64,000 nt of DNA, taken from positions 76,091,018-76,155,017 of the forward strand of contig OZ026516.1 of assembly GCA_964019695.1 (NCBI GenBank). The letters are read 5' to 3'. Both the position numbers and the translations under genes were made by a program. The DNA is from Loripinus fragilis. Its lineage: Eukaryota > Mollusca > Bivalvia > Lucinida > Lucinidae. Of the stretch, positions 33,740 through 44,985 are shown piece by piece (the first letter of the stretch is position 1; every line of letters starts with the position of its first letter). Under the pieces are notes generated by a model. It saw only the letters and a list, made by a program, of their open reading frames with translations. It was not told the origin of the DNA and did no database searches.

Positions 33740-35460
33740 CCCTGGTATGTAGAACATAATCTGAGATGTCTCATATCAAACTGTTCTAAGCTGTAAACAA
33801 TGTAGTAGAACACTGAGCACAATCTTTAGATTCCATGCCAATATCAAATTGTTCGTCATTAAGACTGTATGGAATGCCTTCGTTCTCTGTATTGAAGATG
33901 ATAGCAAGTTAATCTAGAACTAATCCATTGAGTTCATGATTAAATTTATTGTGTGCATCTTGCTGTCATTAACTGTCTTGCTGCATGTAAAGAGACCCCT
34001 CGGACACGCGTGGAAAAATCTCAGCTAAGGAAATAGTTTATTTTGATCATATTTAGTAGCTTCAAACAGTGAGATCTGTGACAAATTCCACAACTTGGTA
34101 TCACAATTAGGAAGATTTAGCTCAGAGCAATCTATAAGGACTAGTGTAGCAAGACTAGTCTAGCTAGACTCTGTGCATTTACAGAGACTGACATACCAGG
34201 GCTTTGGTTAGAATAAGATAGTGAAAAAACACCCTTTGTGGCAGGGCTTTCCTTAGGGTTAGGATAAAAATTGAGAAAACAACCTTCTTGGCAAAAGCTT
34301 TTTTTAAAAAAAAAATATCAAAAATTGAGAGAAAAAACTTTTTAGTAGGGCTTTGATTAGAATAAGGTTAAAAATAGAGAACAACATCCTTTTTTGGTAG
34401 GGCTTTGGTTCGAATAGTGGTAATAGTAAATAAAACACCTTTAGTGGCAGGGCTTAGGCTAGAATAACGGCAAAAATAGAGTAAAACACTCTTTGTTGTA
34501 GAGCTTTCGTTAGAATAAGGTCAAAAATAGAGAAACACTCTTTTTCGTAGGGCATTGTTAGTTTACTTGACCTACATGTAATTACTTGAGGGCCTTAAGG
34601 AAAATTATAATGTTGCTTACCCTCTTAAATAGAAATTTACTTACTAAGATGCATACGGTTTGGACAAAGCTTAAGAAGGAAGGTGTTTGAAAATTCACTC
34701 TTACATATAACTTTTGCAAATAAGAACCAGCTTAGCTTTAATTTTGACCTCCATGTCAGAATCTGCTAGGCTCAGCAGTTCCAGTCTGGGCTGAGTTGGC
34801 CATCGCCTGCAAAATGAAGCTAGTATTCGTAAGCAAGTTTTTGCAGTCTCCAGTCGAATCTGCAGTGAAGTGAAGTAAATTATGTTGCTTATCTTAAATG
34901 ACTGTAGTAGAACGAGAGACGCAGTCTCATAGTCATCGTAACAGCCACAGAGTTCATACACATTATCATAATAGTAACGATCTGGCGTACTGTATCACGT
35001 CGAGTGGATGAGGTCAAACCATCGGATCACCCGAGACGCGTATCTTGGGATAATTCTACCAAAGTGAGACTCAAACCAGTCTGCTCAGCTATAGTAACTT
35101 GCTAGAACATAGAAAATTCCCTTGTGACCGGTTAAGCGTTTAACAATGGCGCTGCGCAGACTGCACAGATGAGCTGGCTGCTCTGCCTCTTGTTATTTGC
35201 AAACCCGCGAAGACAGGTTTTCCTACGCCTTGGGCCACACTTACCACTGTATCAATTTAGGTGAGTACAGGACATTCATCAACATCACCAAGAGAAAACC
35301 TGTCTTTGGATAGTTCTACCTATCTATTCTGGTGTATGTATATAAGTTTTATCAGACGCCCATCTCAAGAGTGTTTTATCAAATGTTCTTCCAAACGCGG
35401 TTACATACCGATCGCAATACGAAATGAGCGCTCTTGGAAAATCTAACCCAAACCAGGTTA
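33740..35460 (+). repeat. R repeat, copy a
   Basis: Member of a multi-kb low-copy family. Order of landmarks: GTATGTAGAACATAATCTGA, CCATGCCAATATCAAA, GGACACGCGTGGAAAAATCT, CTTGGTATCACAATTAGG, an internal inverted minisatellite (34195-34565), GACCTACATGTAATTACTTG, the CAGCAGTTCCAGTC block and TCTGGTGTATGTATATAAG. Short minus-strand frames such as 34701-34961 recur in the family but are not conserved as proteins. The element class is unknown. Confidence 0.75.
34195..34565 (-). repeat. minisatellite inside R copy a
   Basis: About seven units in reverse orientation, joined to R through the ACCAGGGCTTTGGTTAGAAT boundary that is shared with R copies e and, approximately, f. Confidence 0.85.
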
Positions 35461-36095
35461 ATTTAAATCCAAGTCTGTAGAATTTGTTTGATATGAAAAA
35501 GATAGTTTGCTCTGCTAAAAGTACTGCCCGACTTATTCAAAAACAGTGGATCAGTAGGTGCATTCTTCAATGTAAATATTTTGCAGCGTCTGTAAAGTGA
35601 AAGGACATAATTTTCAAAATGTTGTTTAATTGGAACAACAGTAAATTGATTCCATAGCTGGATGGTCTGTTTTTGATGCCTTCAGTTTTATCCATAAATA
35701 TCATATCTCCAATACACAGATGTGGGGTCAAATTCCTGTTGATTCATTGTAAATTACCCATGACTTCAAAGTCACATATGCTGCATGGAGTAAATAATAT
35801 ATGTATGGTGATATGAAACCAGTCTGCAAAATTTCACGATTGTACTCTTAGTCTTAGTTGAACACATACATTTAACACATTCAACAACATAATAATCCGT
35901 ACACCGGAATTTACATGTTCAATTAAAGGACACTGTTCACCTGTTCGTAAGTATGCAAGTGTATTCCACATAAATGCAATTTATATTGTAAATGTTTATA
36001 ACAAATGGCTATATGCAAACACAAACCTTCTGCTGACGCCCTGGTAGTGGATCCGTATTCATTAACAGAAATGTTATAAAAAGCATGTTCATAAA
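35461..36095. other. R-flanking sequence containing the empty SINE site
   Basis: Contains, on the minus strand, the sequence homologous to both flanks of the SINE at 49875-50200 (CCATGCAGCATATG near 35777-35790) without the SINE. No gene is seen. Confidence 0.6.
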
Positions 36096-36275
36096 AGGGT
36101 ATCCTTTGGAAGCAAAGACTGCATCAAAGAACTGAAACTAGAGTGTGCATATTTCCTGGGCAAGACTAGGTAGTTTCTACCATTTAGGCTTCATCAGTGA
36201 CCCTCTAATAGTTTCAAAGTTCCACAATGAAACCCATGACCCCAAAGGACAAGAAAATAAAATCTACAATTTAGT
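36096..36275 (-). repeat. family-B core, inverted copy
   Basis: Closely related to 32765-32945. Both are embedded in the same larger context as R copies. Confidence 0.75.
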
Positions 36276-36469
36276 GAAAGGCAGGAAGACACAAAGTCCC
36301 AGTCACAAGCTGTAGTGAAGTAAAATATGTTCTTAAACGGCTGTTAAAGTAGATCATAGATTGCTCATCAAGCGTTCCTTGGTTACTAGGGATCTTAGAT
36401 GTAAAGAAGGTGACTGTTCAAAAAGGCTTTATGGCGTGTCTTTATACATAACGATTGTGTTTTGCTCTT

Positions 36470-36700
36470 ATTCTAACCAAAGCCCTGGTATGTAGAACAT
36501 AATCTGAGATGTCTCAGATAAAACTGTTCTAAGCTGTATACAATGTAGAGGAACACTGAGCACAATCTTGAGATTCCATGCCAATATCAAATCGTTCATC
36601 ATTAAGACTGTATGGAATGTCTTCGTTCTCCAATTGAAGATAATATACACAGTCTTTTGCAAAGCCCCTACTTTTACCAATATTCTCTGAGAGTGTCTAA
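36470..36700 (+). repeat. R repeat, copy b (fragment)
   Basis: Only the left landmarks are present (GGTATGTAGAACATAATCTG, CCATGCCAATATCAAAT, CCTTCGTTCTCC-like); homology then stops. Confidence 0.7.
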
Positions 36701-37289
36701 CAGTTCACCAAATTAGCCAATCTAATCAATTTGCCATGCTTTCTGCAGACCACATTTATTTCCAGGAGAAATTGTAGAAATGGGCTGTTTATGGCCAGTT
36801 ATACAATATGGGTAATTTCATTAGAAAAGGTGTGAACAGCAAAAGCTCAGACCAGCCTGCACATCCATACAGTATGATCATACCTTGAAAATTATATTAT
36901 GGAAAGTTTCAGCTAAATTAAAAACTTCCTACACACAAAATTTAAACAATTTAGCTATTCTCTGAAAGCTGAGCAGGCTGACCTGCCTGATTGCATACAG
37001 CTTTTCTCCCGCCAAGGCTCATTATAATGCCCATTTAGTGGTGTTTTAGATGAAGTTTCTTCTCACGACTGTTCACTAAATAGTCCAGATACCCAATCTG
37101 ATACTTTGATCAGACTACAAATGCTCTGACTGACCAGAGTCTTCAATTGGCATTTAGAATAATACAAGTACGGTCCAAATCACCCAGTGTTTTGCAAGTC
37201 GGACTTTTGTCTTGTGCTGTCAAAAACGCAAATCGTTTGGACACAGATCAGGTCCAACAAAATGCTGGGACCTAATCAGACTCAATCAA

Positions 37290-37930
37290 TTTATTCATTT
37301 TTTTTAAAATTTGGGCCAGTGGTTCAGGAAATGGTGTGGTTTTAAGATATTTCTTATCTAGAGCTTCCACAGTATTTAAAGCTGAGCGAAACCGTTTGTG
37401 CAATTTTGGCATAAGCCATTTTGGGGAACACTTTTATGAAATTATTTTAAATTGGGTCCAGTGGTCCAGGAGGAGATATCATTGAAGGGATTTTCTAATC
37501 TAGAGCTCTGGAGGCCCTTTTCTTCAGCGGAGTGGAACCATTAGTGCAATTTTGGTAAAGGGTATTTAAGGAACAATTCTGTGAAATTATTTTGAATTTG
37601 TACTAGTGGTTCAGGAGATGTCATTTAAAGACATTTGCTACAAGAGCTCTGGCAGTCCCTTTGTTTAGTAGAGCAGAATAATTTGTGCAATTTTGGAAGA
37701 AAGCATTATGCGGAAGAATTCTGTGAAATCATTTTGAACTTAGACCAGTAGTTCAGGAGATGTCATATGTAAGATCTCTTACCTGGAGCTCTGGCTGTCC
37801 TGTTCCATGGAGCGGAATTATTTATGTAATTTTGAAATTGGGCATCATGGGGAACATTCATGTGAATTTATTGTAAATTTGGACCAGTGGTTAAGGAGGA
37901 AGATGCGGTTTAAAGAAAACTTTTACGGAC
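37290..37930. repeat. diverged tandem repeat, unit about 140 bp
   Basis: Five markers of the type CCAGTGGTTCAGGAGATG at about 37312, 37446, 37600, 37740 and 37880 give a 134-154 bp period. Each is followed by GAGCTCTGG and TGTGCAATTTTGG blocks. The last unit runs into ACGGACACACGATGCACGAC and a C/A homopolymer. I recall similar units in bivalve genomes, which supports the host guess only weakly. Confidence 0.8.
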
Positions 37931-37970
37931 ACACGATGCACGACGGACGAAGATTCAGCTCAGGTGAGCC

Positions 37971-37981
37971 TCCCCCCCCCC

Positions 37982-38015
<34 letters not shown>
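37971..38015. repeat. poly-C/poly-A homopolymer tract
   Basis: A C run then an A run of more than 30. The C run is preceded by an AGGTGAGCC block. It could be a retrotransposed poly(A) tail or simple expansion. Confidence 0.9.
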
Positions 38016-38016
<1 letters not shown>

Positions 38017-38114
38017 GAAGAACAAAAAAACTGTCCACAAAGGTTATCAGCTACCCTTAGCAGAATAAGAGAGAATCTATTGGATACAATATGCAAATCT
38101 AAAAAAGCAAGTTT

Positions 38115-38337
38115 CACACTTTGCTTGCAGGGTAATATTTCATACAAATTTGTCGTCTGCTGATATTTCTTATCATTTTTTAATAGAATCTTTCGGGATT
38201 ACCACCTGAGTGTCAAAAAATTTGAAACCAGATCAGGCCTGACACAGTTAATGAGAGTGTATGGCTATATTTGCTACTTGAATATGTGCTTAGTACCAAA
38301 ATATAATTTGCGGAATAGAGCATATGCCATTTTCATA

Positions 38338-38369
<32 letters not shown>

Positions 38370-38540
38370 AGTAGCCCACTTTGCTCACTGGGTAATTTTC
38401 CATGCTATTTTGTCGTCTGCTGATATTTTTAATCAACATTTTTAAAAAGAAGTCTTTCGGGAATACCATCTGAGTGTCCACCAGCTTGGATCCAAATCGG
38501 TTTGCAAATGTTATCAGCAGACGACAGTTAATGAGAGCTC
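38115..38540. repeat. duplicated ~170-bp module around a TA microsatellite
   Basis: The block TTTGTCGTCTGCTGATATTT with its flanks (CTTTCGGGA, ACCTGAGTGTC, GTTAATGAGAG) occurs at about 38148-38255 and again at about 38411-38540. A TA run lies at 38342-38369 between them. Confidence 0.8.
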
Positions 38541-38929
38541 ACTACAATAAGAAAAATAAAGTCTAGCTTTGATTACTTCCATATTCTTCATTTCTTATAA
38601 AAATCAAACAACCAATCTAAAATCAAACTAAGCCATATAAGTGTATATCTGAGTAATGAATTGCACATTGAAAGTGTATTGAATTCTCTCTAAGACTAGC
38701 TCAACAGGTAAAAGAAAATTTGATCTGGAACCAGAGAGATTTTTACCTGCTAGACAGACTAATGGCTATTTTATGGCCCTTGTTCAGCTGCGCTTGACCA
38801 GTAGAGTAATTGAAATCATGTTTATGATGATAAGTCTAACTGTACCTGTATCCTTAGCAGTGAGAAAAAAATCAGGGGCTTTGGGTCTGATTGTACAGTC
38901 ATCAAGAACTAATCTTGGAAAATCTAACC

Positions 38930-40848
38930 CAAACCAGGGTTAAAATAATTGTGTGCATCTTGCTGTCTTTAACTGTCTTGCCACCTGTAAAGATACCTCC
39001 CTCGGACACGCGTGGAAAAATCTAAGCTAAGGAAATAGTTTATTTTGATCATATGTAGTTGCTTCAAACAGTGAGATCTGTGTCAAACTCCACAACTTGG
39101 TATCACAGTCAGGAAGATTTAGCTCAGAGCAATCTATAAGGACTAGTATAGCAAGACTACTAGTCTAGCTAGACTCTGTGCATTTGCAGAGCTTAGAATA
39201 AGAGCGAAAATAGAGAAAAAACACCCTTTGTGGTAGGGTTTTGGTTAGGGCTAGGACAAAAATAAAAAACAACCTTCTTGGCAAAGTTTTGGTTAGAATA
39301 AGGGCAAAAATAGAGAGAGAAAAAAAACTTTTTAGTAGGGTCAGGTTAGAATGAGGTCAAAATAGACAACATCCTTTTTGTTAGGGCTTGGGTTAGAATA
39401 GAGGTAAAAATAGAGAAAACATCCTTAGTGGCAGGGCTTTGGCTAGAAAATCGGCAAAAATACAGTAAAACACTCTTTGTTGTAGAGCTTTCGTTAGAAT
39501 AAGGGCAAAAACTAGAGAAAAAAAACGCCCTTTGTGACAGGGCTTTTGTTAGGGTTAGAGAAATAATAGAGAAAAAACACCCTTTTTGTAATGGCTTTGG
39601 TTAGAATAAGGACAAAATAGAGAAATCACCCTTTTGGGTAGGGCTTTGGTAGGAATAAGGTCAAAAAAATAGAGAAAAACACCCTTTTTGGTAGACCTAA
39701 GGCCTACCAAAAAGGGTGTTTTTCTCTATTTTTTGACCTACATGTAATAAATTGAAGGCCACAAGAAAGATTATAATGTTGCTAAATGTAAAACCTCTTT
39801 AAATAGTTACTTACTGATAAAGATACTTTCTTACAAACGGTTTGAACAAGCTTCAGAAGGAAGGTGTATGAAAATTCACTCTAATTATTACACATAACTT
39901 TGGCAAATAAGAACCAGCTCAGTGTGAACTATATTAATACTAGCTTTACTTTTGACCTCCATGTCAGAATCTGCTAGGCTCAGCAGTTCCAGTCTGGAGT
40001 GAGTTGGCCATCGCCTGCAAAATGAAGCTAGTATTCGGAGGCAAAGTTTTGCAGTCTCCAATCGAATCTGCATGAAGTGAAGTGAAGTAAATTATGTTGT
40101 TAATCTTACATGAGCACATACCTAGACTGTATAAGAACAAGAGACGCAGTGCCACTAGCGGTGGCTCCGGAGCAAGGTACCGCTGGCGGTGGTCGCATGT
40201 GCTGCATGGCGTAGTGTGGAGCAGAAGAAAGCAGTTCAGGCAGTTCAGGCTGTCACTGCAATGCCATGTAAGTACAGATGGGCAGCAGGCAGAACAGGGA
40301 CTATGAGTACATACAAGTGACTTGGGGAATTAAAATAGCAAAAATGGCAAAAATTCCGGTAGAAATGGAGCTATTTCCCCCGAATCAATCAGGTGGGAAG
40401 GAAATGTTTGGTTCACAACTAAGGAATGATAGTATGTTAAATTAGGGTGACAAATGTTTGTTGACCAACCCTCAATGTTCTGAGATACAGTGTTTGATTA
40501 TTAACAACACCCTGTCATGATCAAAACTGACAGTCTCACAATCATCGTCAAAGCAATAGCATGTAATGAAATATTAGCCTGGAAATGAACCAAATTATTG
40601 TGTGATCTGCATTGTTTGTTTACATAACAACGCATTACACTTGTCAAGCCTAACCTAGTTTGTTAAATGAAATGTCACAGTACATATCCTCTGCTAATGT
40701 CAAATCTGTAAACAACAGAAAAATAGCCCCAAACTGAAAATGAATTTTTGTAGCAAATGGCGTCAATGAATAGGCTCCATCACGAGAAACCCTGTCTTGG
40801 AAGAAATCTACCAAAGTGAGAATCAAACCAGTCTGCTCAACAATTAGT
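38930..40848 (+). repeat. R repeat, copy c (left part of a copy continued at 42438)
   Basis: Begins near the TTGTGTGCATCTTGCTGTC landmark and contains GGACACGCGTGGAAAAATCT, internal inverted minisatellite at 39185-39735, CAGCAGTTCCAGTCTGG and the GGTGGGAAGGAAATG block. It breaks at 40848 where a TIR element begins, and the R sequence picks up at 42438. Confidence 0.7.
39185..39735 (-). repeat. minisatellite inside R copy c
   Basis: About eleven units, reverse orientation. The last unit (about 39685-39735) forms a short palindrome at CTACCAAAAAGGGTGTTTTT. Confidence 0.85.
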
Positions 40849-41039
40849 GCTGCAGTAATGTGGTAAAAAGTAGCCTAATTTTAGAGGTACCCATACCAGC
40901 AGGGTAACAAATACGTATATACCAAATTAAAGCTTGGAGTCTGCCCATTTCAAAACTGCATGATGCCACTTCCAAAATTTTGTGCGAATTTTTTTACGGC
41001 CTTTCAAAAGTATATGTTGCTTGTAATCATGAGAGGGAA

Positions 41040-41168
41040 TAGTAGAGTCGGCCAAAGGTCGTCTTGGTCGTCCGAGGGTCCTCTGAGGGTCTTCTTGTCT
41101 CGCCTGCCCTCTGGTGCTTTCGTGTACCCTCTGGAGCTCTCTTCTACCCTCGGGAACTTTCGTATATA
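41040..41168. repeat. GC-richer module shared by two TIR elements, copy 1
   Basis: About 125 bp (GTCGGCCAAAGGTCGTCTTG to TTTCGTATATAGTCTGCC) that recurs almost unchanged at 42702-42832. Confidence 0.85.
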
Positions 41169-41514
41169 GTCTGCCTATGCAAACTGATGCACATATAAAA
41201 ACAACGCCTAGTTGAGGAGAGGAATAGTTTAAAAGGAAATAATACCATCTCCAGCGAGTCATTCCAAAAGTAATAATGTTGGAGAAATAGATATTCCCTT
41301 TTACCTGAACTCTGATAGCAGGTTGAAATGTACAACTTCACAAAAACGACCAGATAGTATTAGTTAATTACAGTTATCTGTTCATTTCTTTGTCTGATTC
41401 ATAGGCAGGAATCCTCTTAAAACTCATGCAAATGACAATGGACATCATCAGAGAAAGTTCAGATGTTCTTGCCACACCACTTTCAAGAACTGTATAGAAA
41501 AGGTTAGTTTAAAA

Positions 41515-41730
41515 AGTAAGTGAGTATGACCAAGAACTGCCAAAATCACACACTGTAGATCAACCCACTGCACGGTGAGGAAGTGGCAAATCATGATAAC
41601 AGCCTCATGACAAAGCTCGTCGCACTCTGTTCCAGATAAGTTTTGTTTTACACTGCCAACAGCAAAGACAACAAAAGTAGTAAGTGAGCATGATCAGGAA
41701 ATACTGCAATCACAAACACAAACACAAATT
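41515..41730 (-). mobile_element. diverged PLE 3' end fragments, copy A10
   Basis: Two stretches begin AAGTGAGTATGACCAAGAAC (about 41518) and AAGTGAGCATGATCAGGAAA (about 41683), both of which match the extreme 3' end of PLE-A in reverse. They look like two successive short insertions or a duplication. Confidence 0.55.
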
Positions 41731-42701
41731 CAAATGACAGTTCTCTGAGCCCCACCTCACCATGAAGGTATCCAATTCTTGCAAAACCTGCTATGAGAAG
41801 GTGCATTCCATCTGCACATGGAAAGATATGCTGCATATACATATGTTTAGCCCAAGCGATTTCTAAAGCTACCCATATCAAAATATGCAGATGTAAAAAT
41901 TTAAACAACGTTTGCATTCCCTTCAGAGTTGTATCACAACTGCTAAAATCTGTTGAGGTGACATTATAATTGGATTAATTGCTACATTAAATGCATTTAT
42001 ATTCACTTTATATAGCAGGAAAAAGCTCAGTTTTATTATTTTAAAAGGTACAAATGCAATTCACGTGACTATTTGTAAAAATCATTGGTTTTCGTGACTT
42101 TTGCACTTAATGACCTTTTAATTAAAGTTGTCAATGTGTGTAAGTAGCATATAAAATGCAAACAAAATAAATATCAACTATTGGATTATATACAACCTTA
42201 TAACAAGCATTTTATACAGCATATGTGTTTCTTGTCATAAAAAGAAATTATCATTCCTTTCTGAGCTATGATGAAGGTACCCAGGTTTAAAGGGCTGTGA
42301 TTTTTTTCGCACAAAATTCTGAAAGTGGCACCATGCTGTTCAAAACTCAGCACGCTTTAAACTTTAAAATGGAGTATGATGCTACTTGTTACCCTTCCGG
42401 TATGGTGCATGTCACTTTTGGGGACCTCTGCTGCAGCACTTGCTAGAACATTGAAAGTTCCCTTGTGGCCGGTTATACCCCCATTTCACCAAGGATTATT
42501 TTGGTCCCGATAGTACCCGATGGTTGATCGGCCGCATATCTGGGAAAGCAATCGGGGACTTGCGGACAATCACGAGCAGTCACCTGGGAAGGTCGGGGAA
42601 GGTCTGGCGCAATCGTCTCAGTCCTACGAGAGTCGTGTACCGAAAAGGTGATCGGCTACTGTTTTAAAACATGATCAAAAACAGTATCCGACCAGAACCC
42701 G

Positions 42702-42832
42702 TCGGCCAAAGGTCGTCTTGGTCGTCCGAGAGTTCTCTGAAGGTCTTCTTGTCTCGCCTGCCCTCTGGTGCTTTCGTGTACCCTCTGGAGCTCTCTTCTA
42801 CCCTCGGGAACTTTCGTATATAGTCTGCCGGA
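42702..42832. repeat. GC-richer module shared by two TIR elements, copy 2
   Basis: Near-identical to 41040-41168. Its presence inside two different TIR elements suggests a common origin or a gene-conversion event. Confidence 0.85.
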
Positions 42833-42944
42833 GATCTTGCGTAAGGTCTCCAAAAGAATGGATATTTCCTAAATGCAACAGCAAGATATAGCTCTATGTT
42901 TACTCAAAATTATTATGACTTATAATAAATTTACGTTATAGTTA

Positions 42945-43117
42945 TACCATGGGTTATCCGCATGTACGTGGAGATAATCCACGAGCTTTAGCGAGTGGAT
43001 TATCTTACGTACAGGTGGACAAACATGGTATAACTATTTTATACCACCTACATCAGTGTAGACCTTGCACATCACAAGATATTTCGTGCTAAAGTTGGTA
43101 AGGGTGGTATAAAAATT
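42945..43117. repeat. two adjacent hairpins
   Basis: GTTATACCATG at about 42946 pairs with CATGGTATAAC ending about 43035, with further pairing of GATAATCCAC with GTGGATTATC. The second hairpin is TTTTATACCACC at 43034 pairing with GGTGGTATAAAAA near 43105-43117. Confidence 0.75.
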
Positions 43118-43848
43118 AATACCAATACCAGCCCGAGAATTATAAACCAAATATAAAAAAGTGCACACATGTCTCAATAAACGCGCTGAAACAAAACACA
43201 AATTAAAGCCCTTTAAAAACTCGCAAATATATACTTTTTTGGAATATTTTCTCGTGGCCCTCTACCCTGCATATTTCCTAAATGTAATAACATTTTACTG
43301 TGTCCCTGCAGAACGAAAATTATCCCAGCACTGATTATTGGTACATGATCATCGCTAGCTGGCCAGAAAGTGATTACAGCTTCGATTTGACGCGTTATTA
43401 TAGTCGGGACTCAATCGGGTCGAAAAGGGGGAGACGAAAGGAGGCGATTCAGGACGACAATCGGGCGGATCAAAAAATTGATTGATCGGGGACAATCTGG
43501 TCCAGATCGGGTCGATCGGACAAAACTATCCTTGGTTAAATGGTGGCATAAGATTACTTTGCAAGAAGCGTTTATTAATGGCGCTAATCAGATTGAATGC
43601 TGCTCTGCCCCTTGCAAACACGCAAAGACAGGTTTTCCCACGCCTTGGCCCACATTTACCAATGTATCAAAATAGAAACACTGAGCACAATCTTGAGATT
43701 CCATGCCAATATCAAATTTGTTCATCATTAAGACTGTATGGAATGCCTTCGTTCTCCGTAAAGGCTGTAAAGGTAGATAATAGCGTGTCTTGGTTACTAG
43801 GGATCTTAGATGCAAAGAAGATGACTGTTCATAAAGGCTTTCTTTATA

Positions 43849-44985
43849 TACTTAAGGAATAAAGAAACGCAACAGACAAAAATACAATTTTTGCGTGTTT
43901 AAATGACAGGTTGGTGAAATCTCTATTGAAAATTTCTTATTGAGTATTAATAGCATGTGATGAAATACCAAAACGTCATTTTAACACTACATTTTACGCT
44001 ACAAGATGAAAACATATGAAAACGTAAAATTTGACGTTAACGTCAGAATAAAGATCGAACAACCCCGATTTTTTCATGTTTGGTTATTTGGCGTCGACTT
44101 GACAATGTGCAAATTAAACAAACGTCCAATCGTACTCGTAATGCAGTCAAATATTGCGTCAAAACACTCTACTTGAATGGCAAGATACACAATGGTAGTG
44201 ACTAAACGATAAATGTAACTTAGAGCCGTCGGGTTAGGGTCGCTGGTGAATATACGGATTAAGATAAACATAGAGACATCAGAACATGCTTTCTTGGGAA
44301 AAACTGACTTTTCAGATACTGTAGAAATACGCTGGTAAGGTGTTTATATTGACGTAAGCCAAACAAAACACGGTATAATGCAAGAGAAAACATCTGATTA
44401 CATGCCGAGAGTGAACACCAAACTTGTTTACTGTAACCTAAACTTTGTCACTGGACCATTTTATCATTAGAAAAACACATAAACATCATGGAAATCATTA
44501 TAACGTAGGATATCGAATTTTGACGTCAGAATTGAGTTTTTTTGACGTCTGAATATCTCAAGTCATAATTCTTGAACAAAATGTCATTGTAATGAAAAAT
44601 CTAAAGCAGAAAAGAAAGTTTACGCGTTTAACGCAGTATTCAGAGTTGACGTTAATGACGTTAAGCCGTTTCAGAATCCTACAGAAACGTCGCCATTTGA
44701 TCCTTTCCTTGATCCACAATCTATGCCAAGACTTTTTAAAACAATAAACCGATGTTTGATTCAAACTTTGCTTTTATTGACCTGTTTCAGCAGTTTACTA
44801 CGGGGGTCAGGCTGGTTCCGCGCATACCAAACTGATTACGTAATCGATAATAACGTTGAGCCTGCTGTAATTTGACGAACACATACAGCTCCAATGGATA
44901 AATATCATTTGCACTAAAAGTTTGCATCATATTGTATGCTTACAATGACTCGAAGTGTTTGTTGCGTTTCTTTATTCCTTAAGTA
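43849..44985. mobile_element. mariner-type TIR element 3 inserted in R (1,137 bp)
   Basis: The ends TACTTAAGGAATAAAGAAAC and its reverse complement bound the element (the match continues through GCAACA). TA flanks both sides (43847-43848 and 44986-44987). The R paralogue at 36430-36460 has the uninterrupted CTTTATACATAA target with a single TA, so the insertion and its TA duplication can be read directly. No transposase motif is seen in the interior. Confidence 0.85.

Larger units (their letters stand above)
40849..42437. mobile_element. TIR element 1 inserted in R (about 1.6 kb)
   Basis: Imperfect inverted ends of roughly 150 bp. From the left: GCTGCAG, GTACCCATACCAGCAGGGTA, CATGATGCCACTTCCAAAAT and TTTTGTGCGAA. 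The right side (42285-42437) carries the same blocks in reverse. The two flanks are contiguous in R copy a (near 35090), which supports insertion. The interior holds old PLE 3' fragments (41515-41730) and a module at 41040-41168 shared with TIR element 2. Confidence 0.65.
42474..43548. mobile_element. TIR element 2 inserted in R (about 1.07 kb)
   Basis: The left end CCATTTCACCAAGGAT (near 42481) and the right end CCATTTAACCAAGGAT (reverse, near 43537) are inverted, followed by matching GATCGG/TCGGGTC-rich blocks. The interior contains two hairpins (42945-43035 and 43034-43117) and the module shared with TIR element 1 at 42702-42832. No transposase is seen. Confidence 0.65.
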
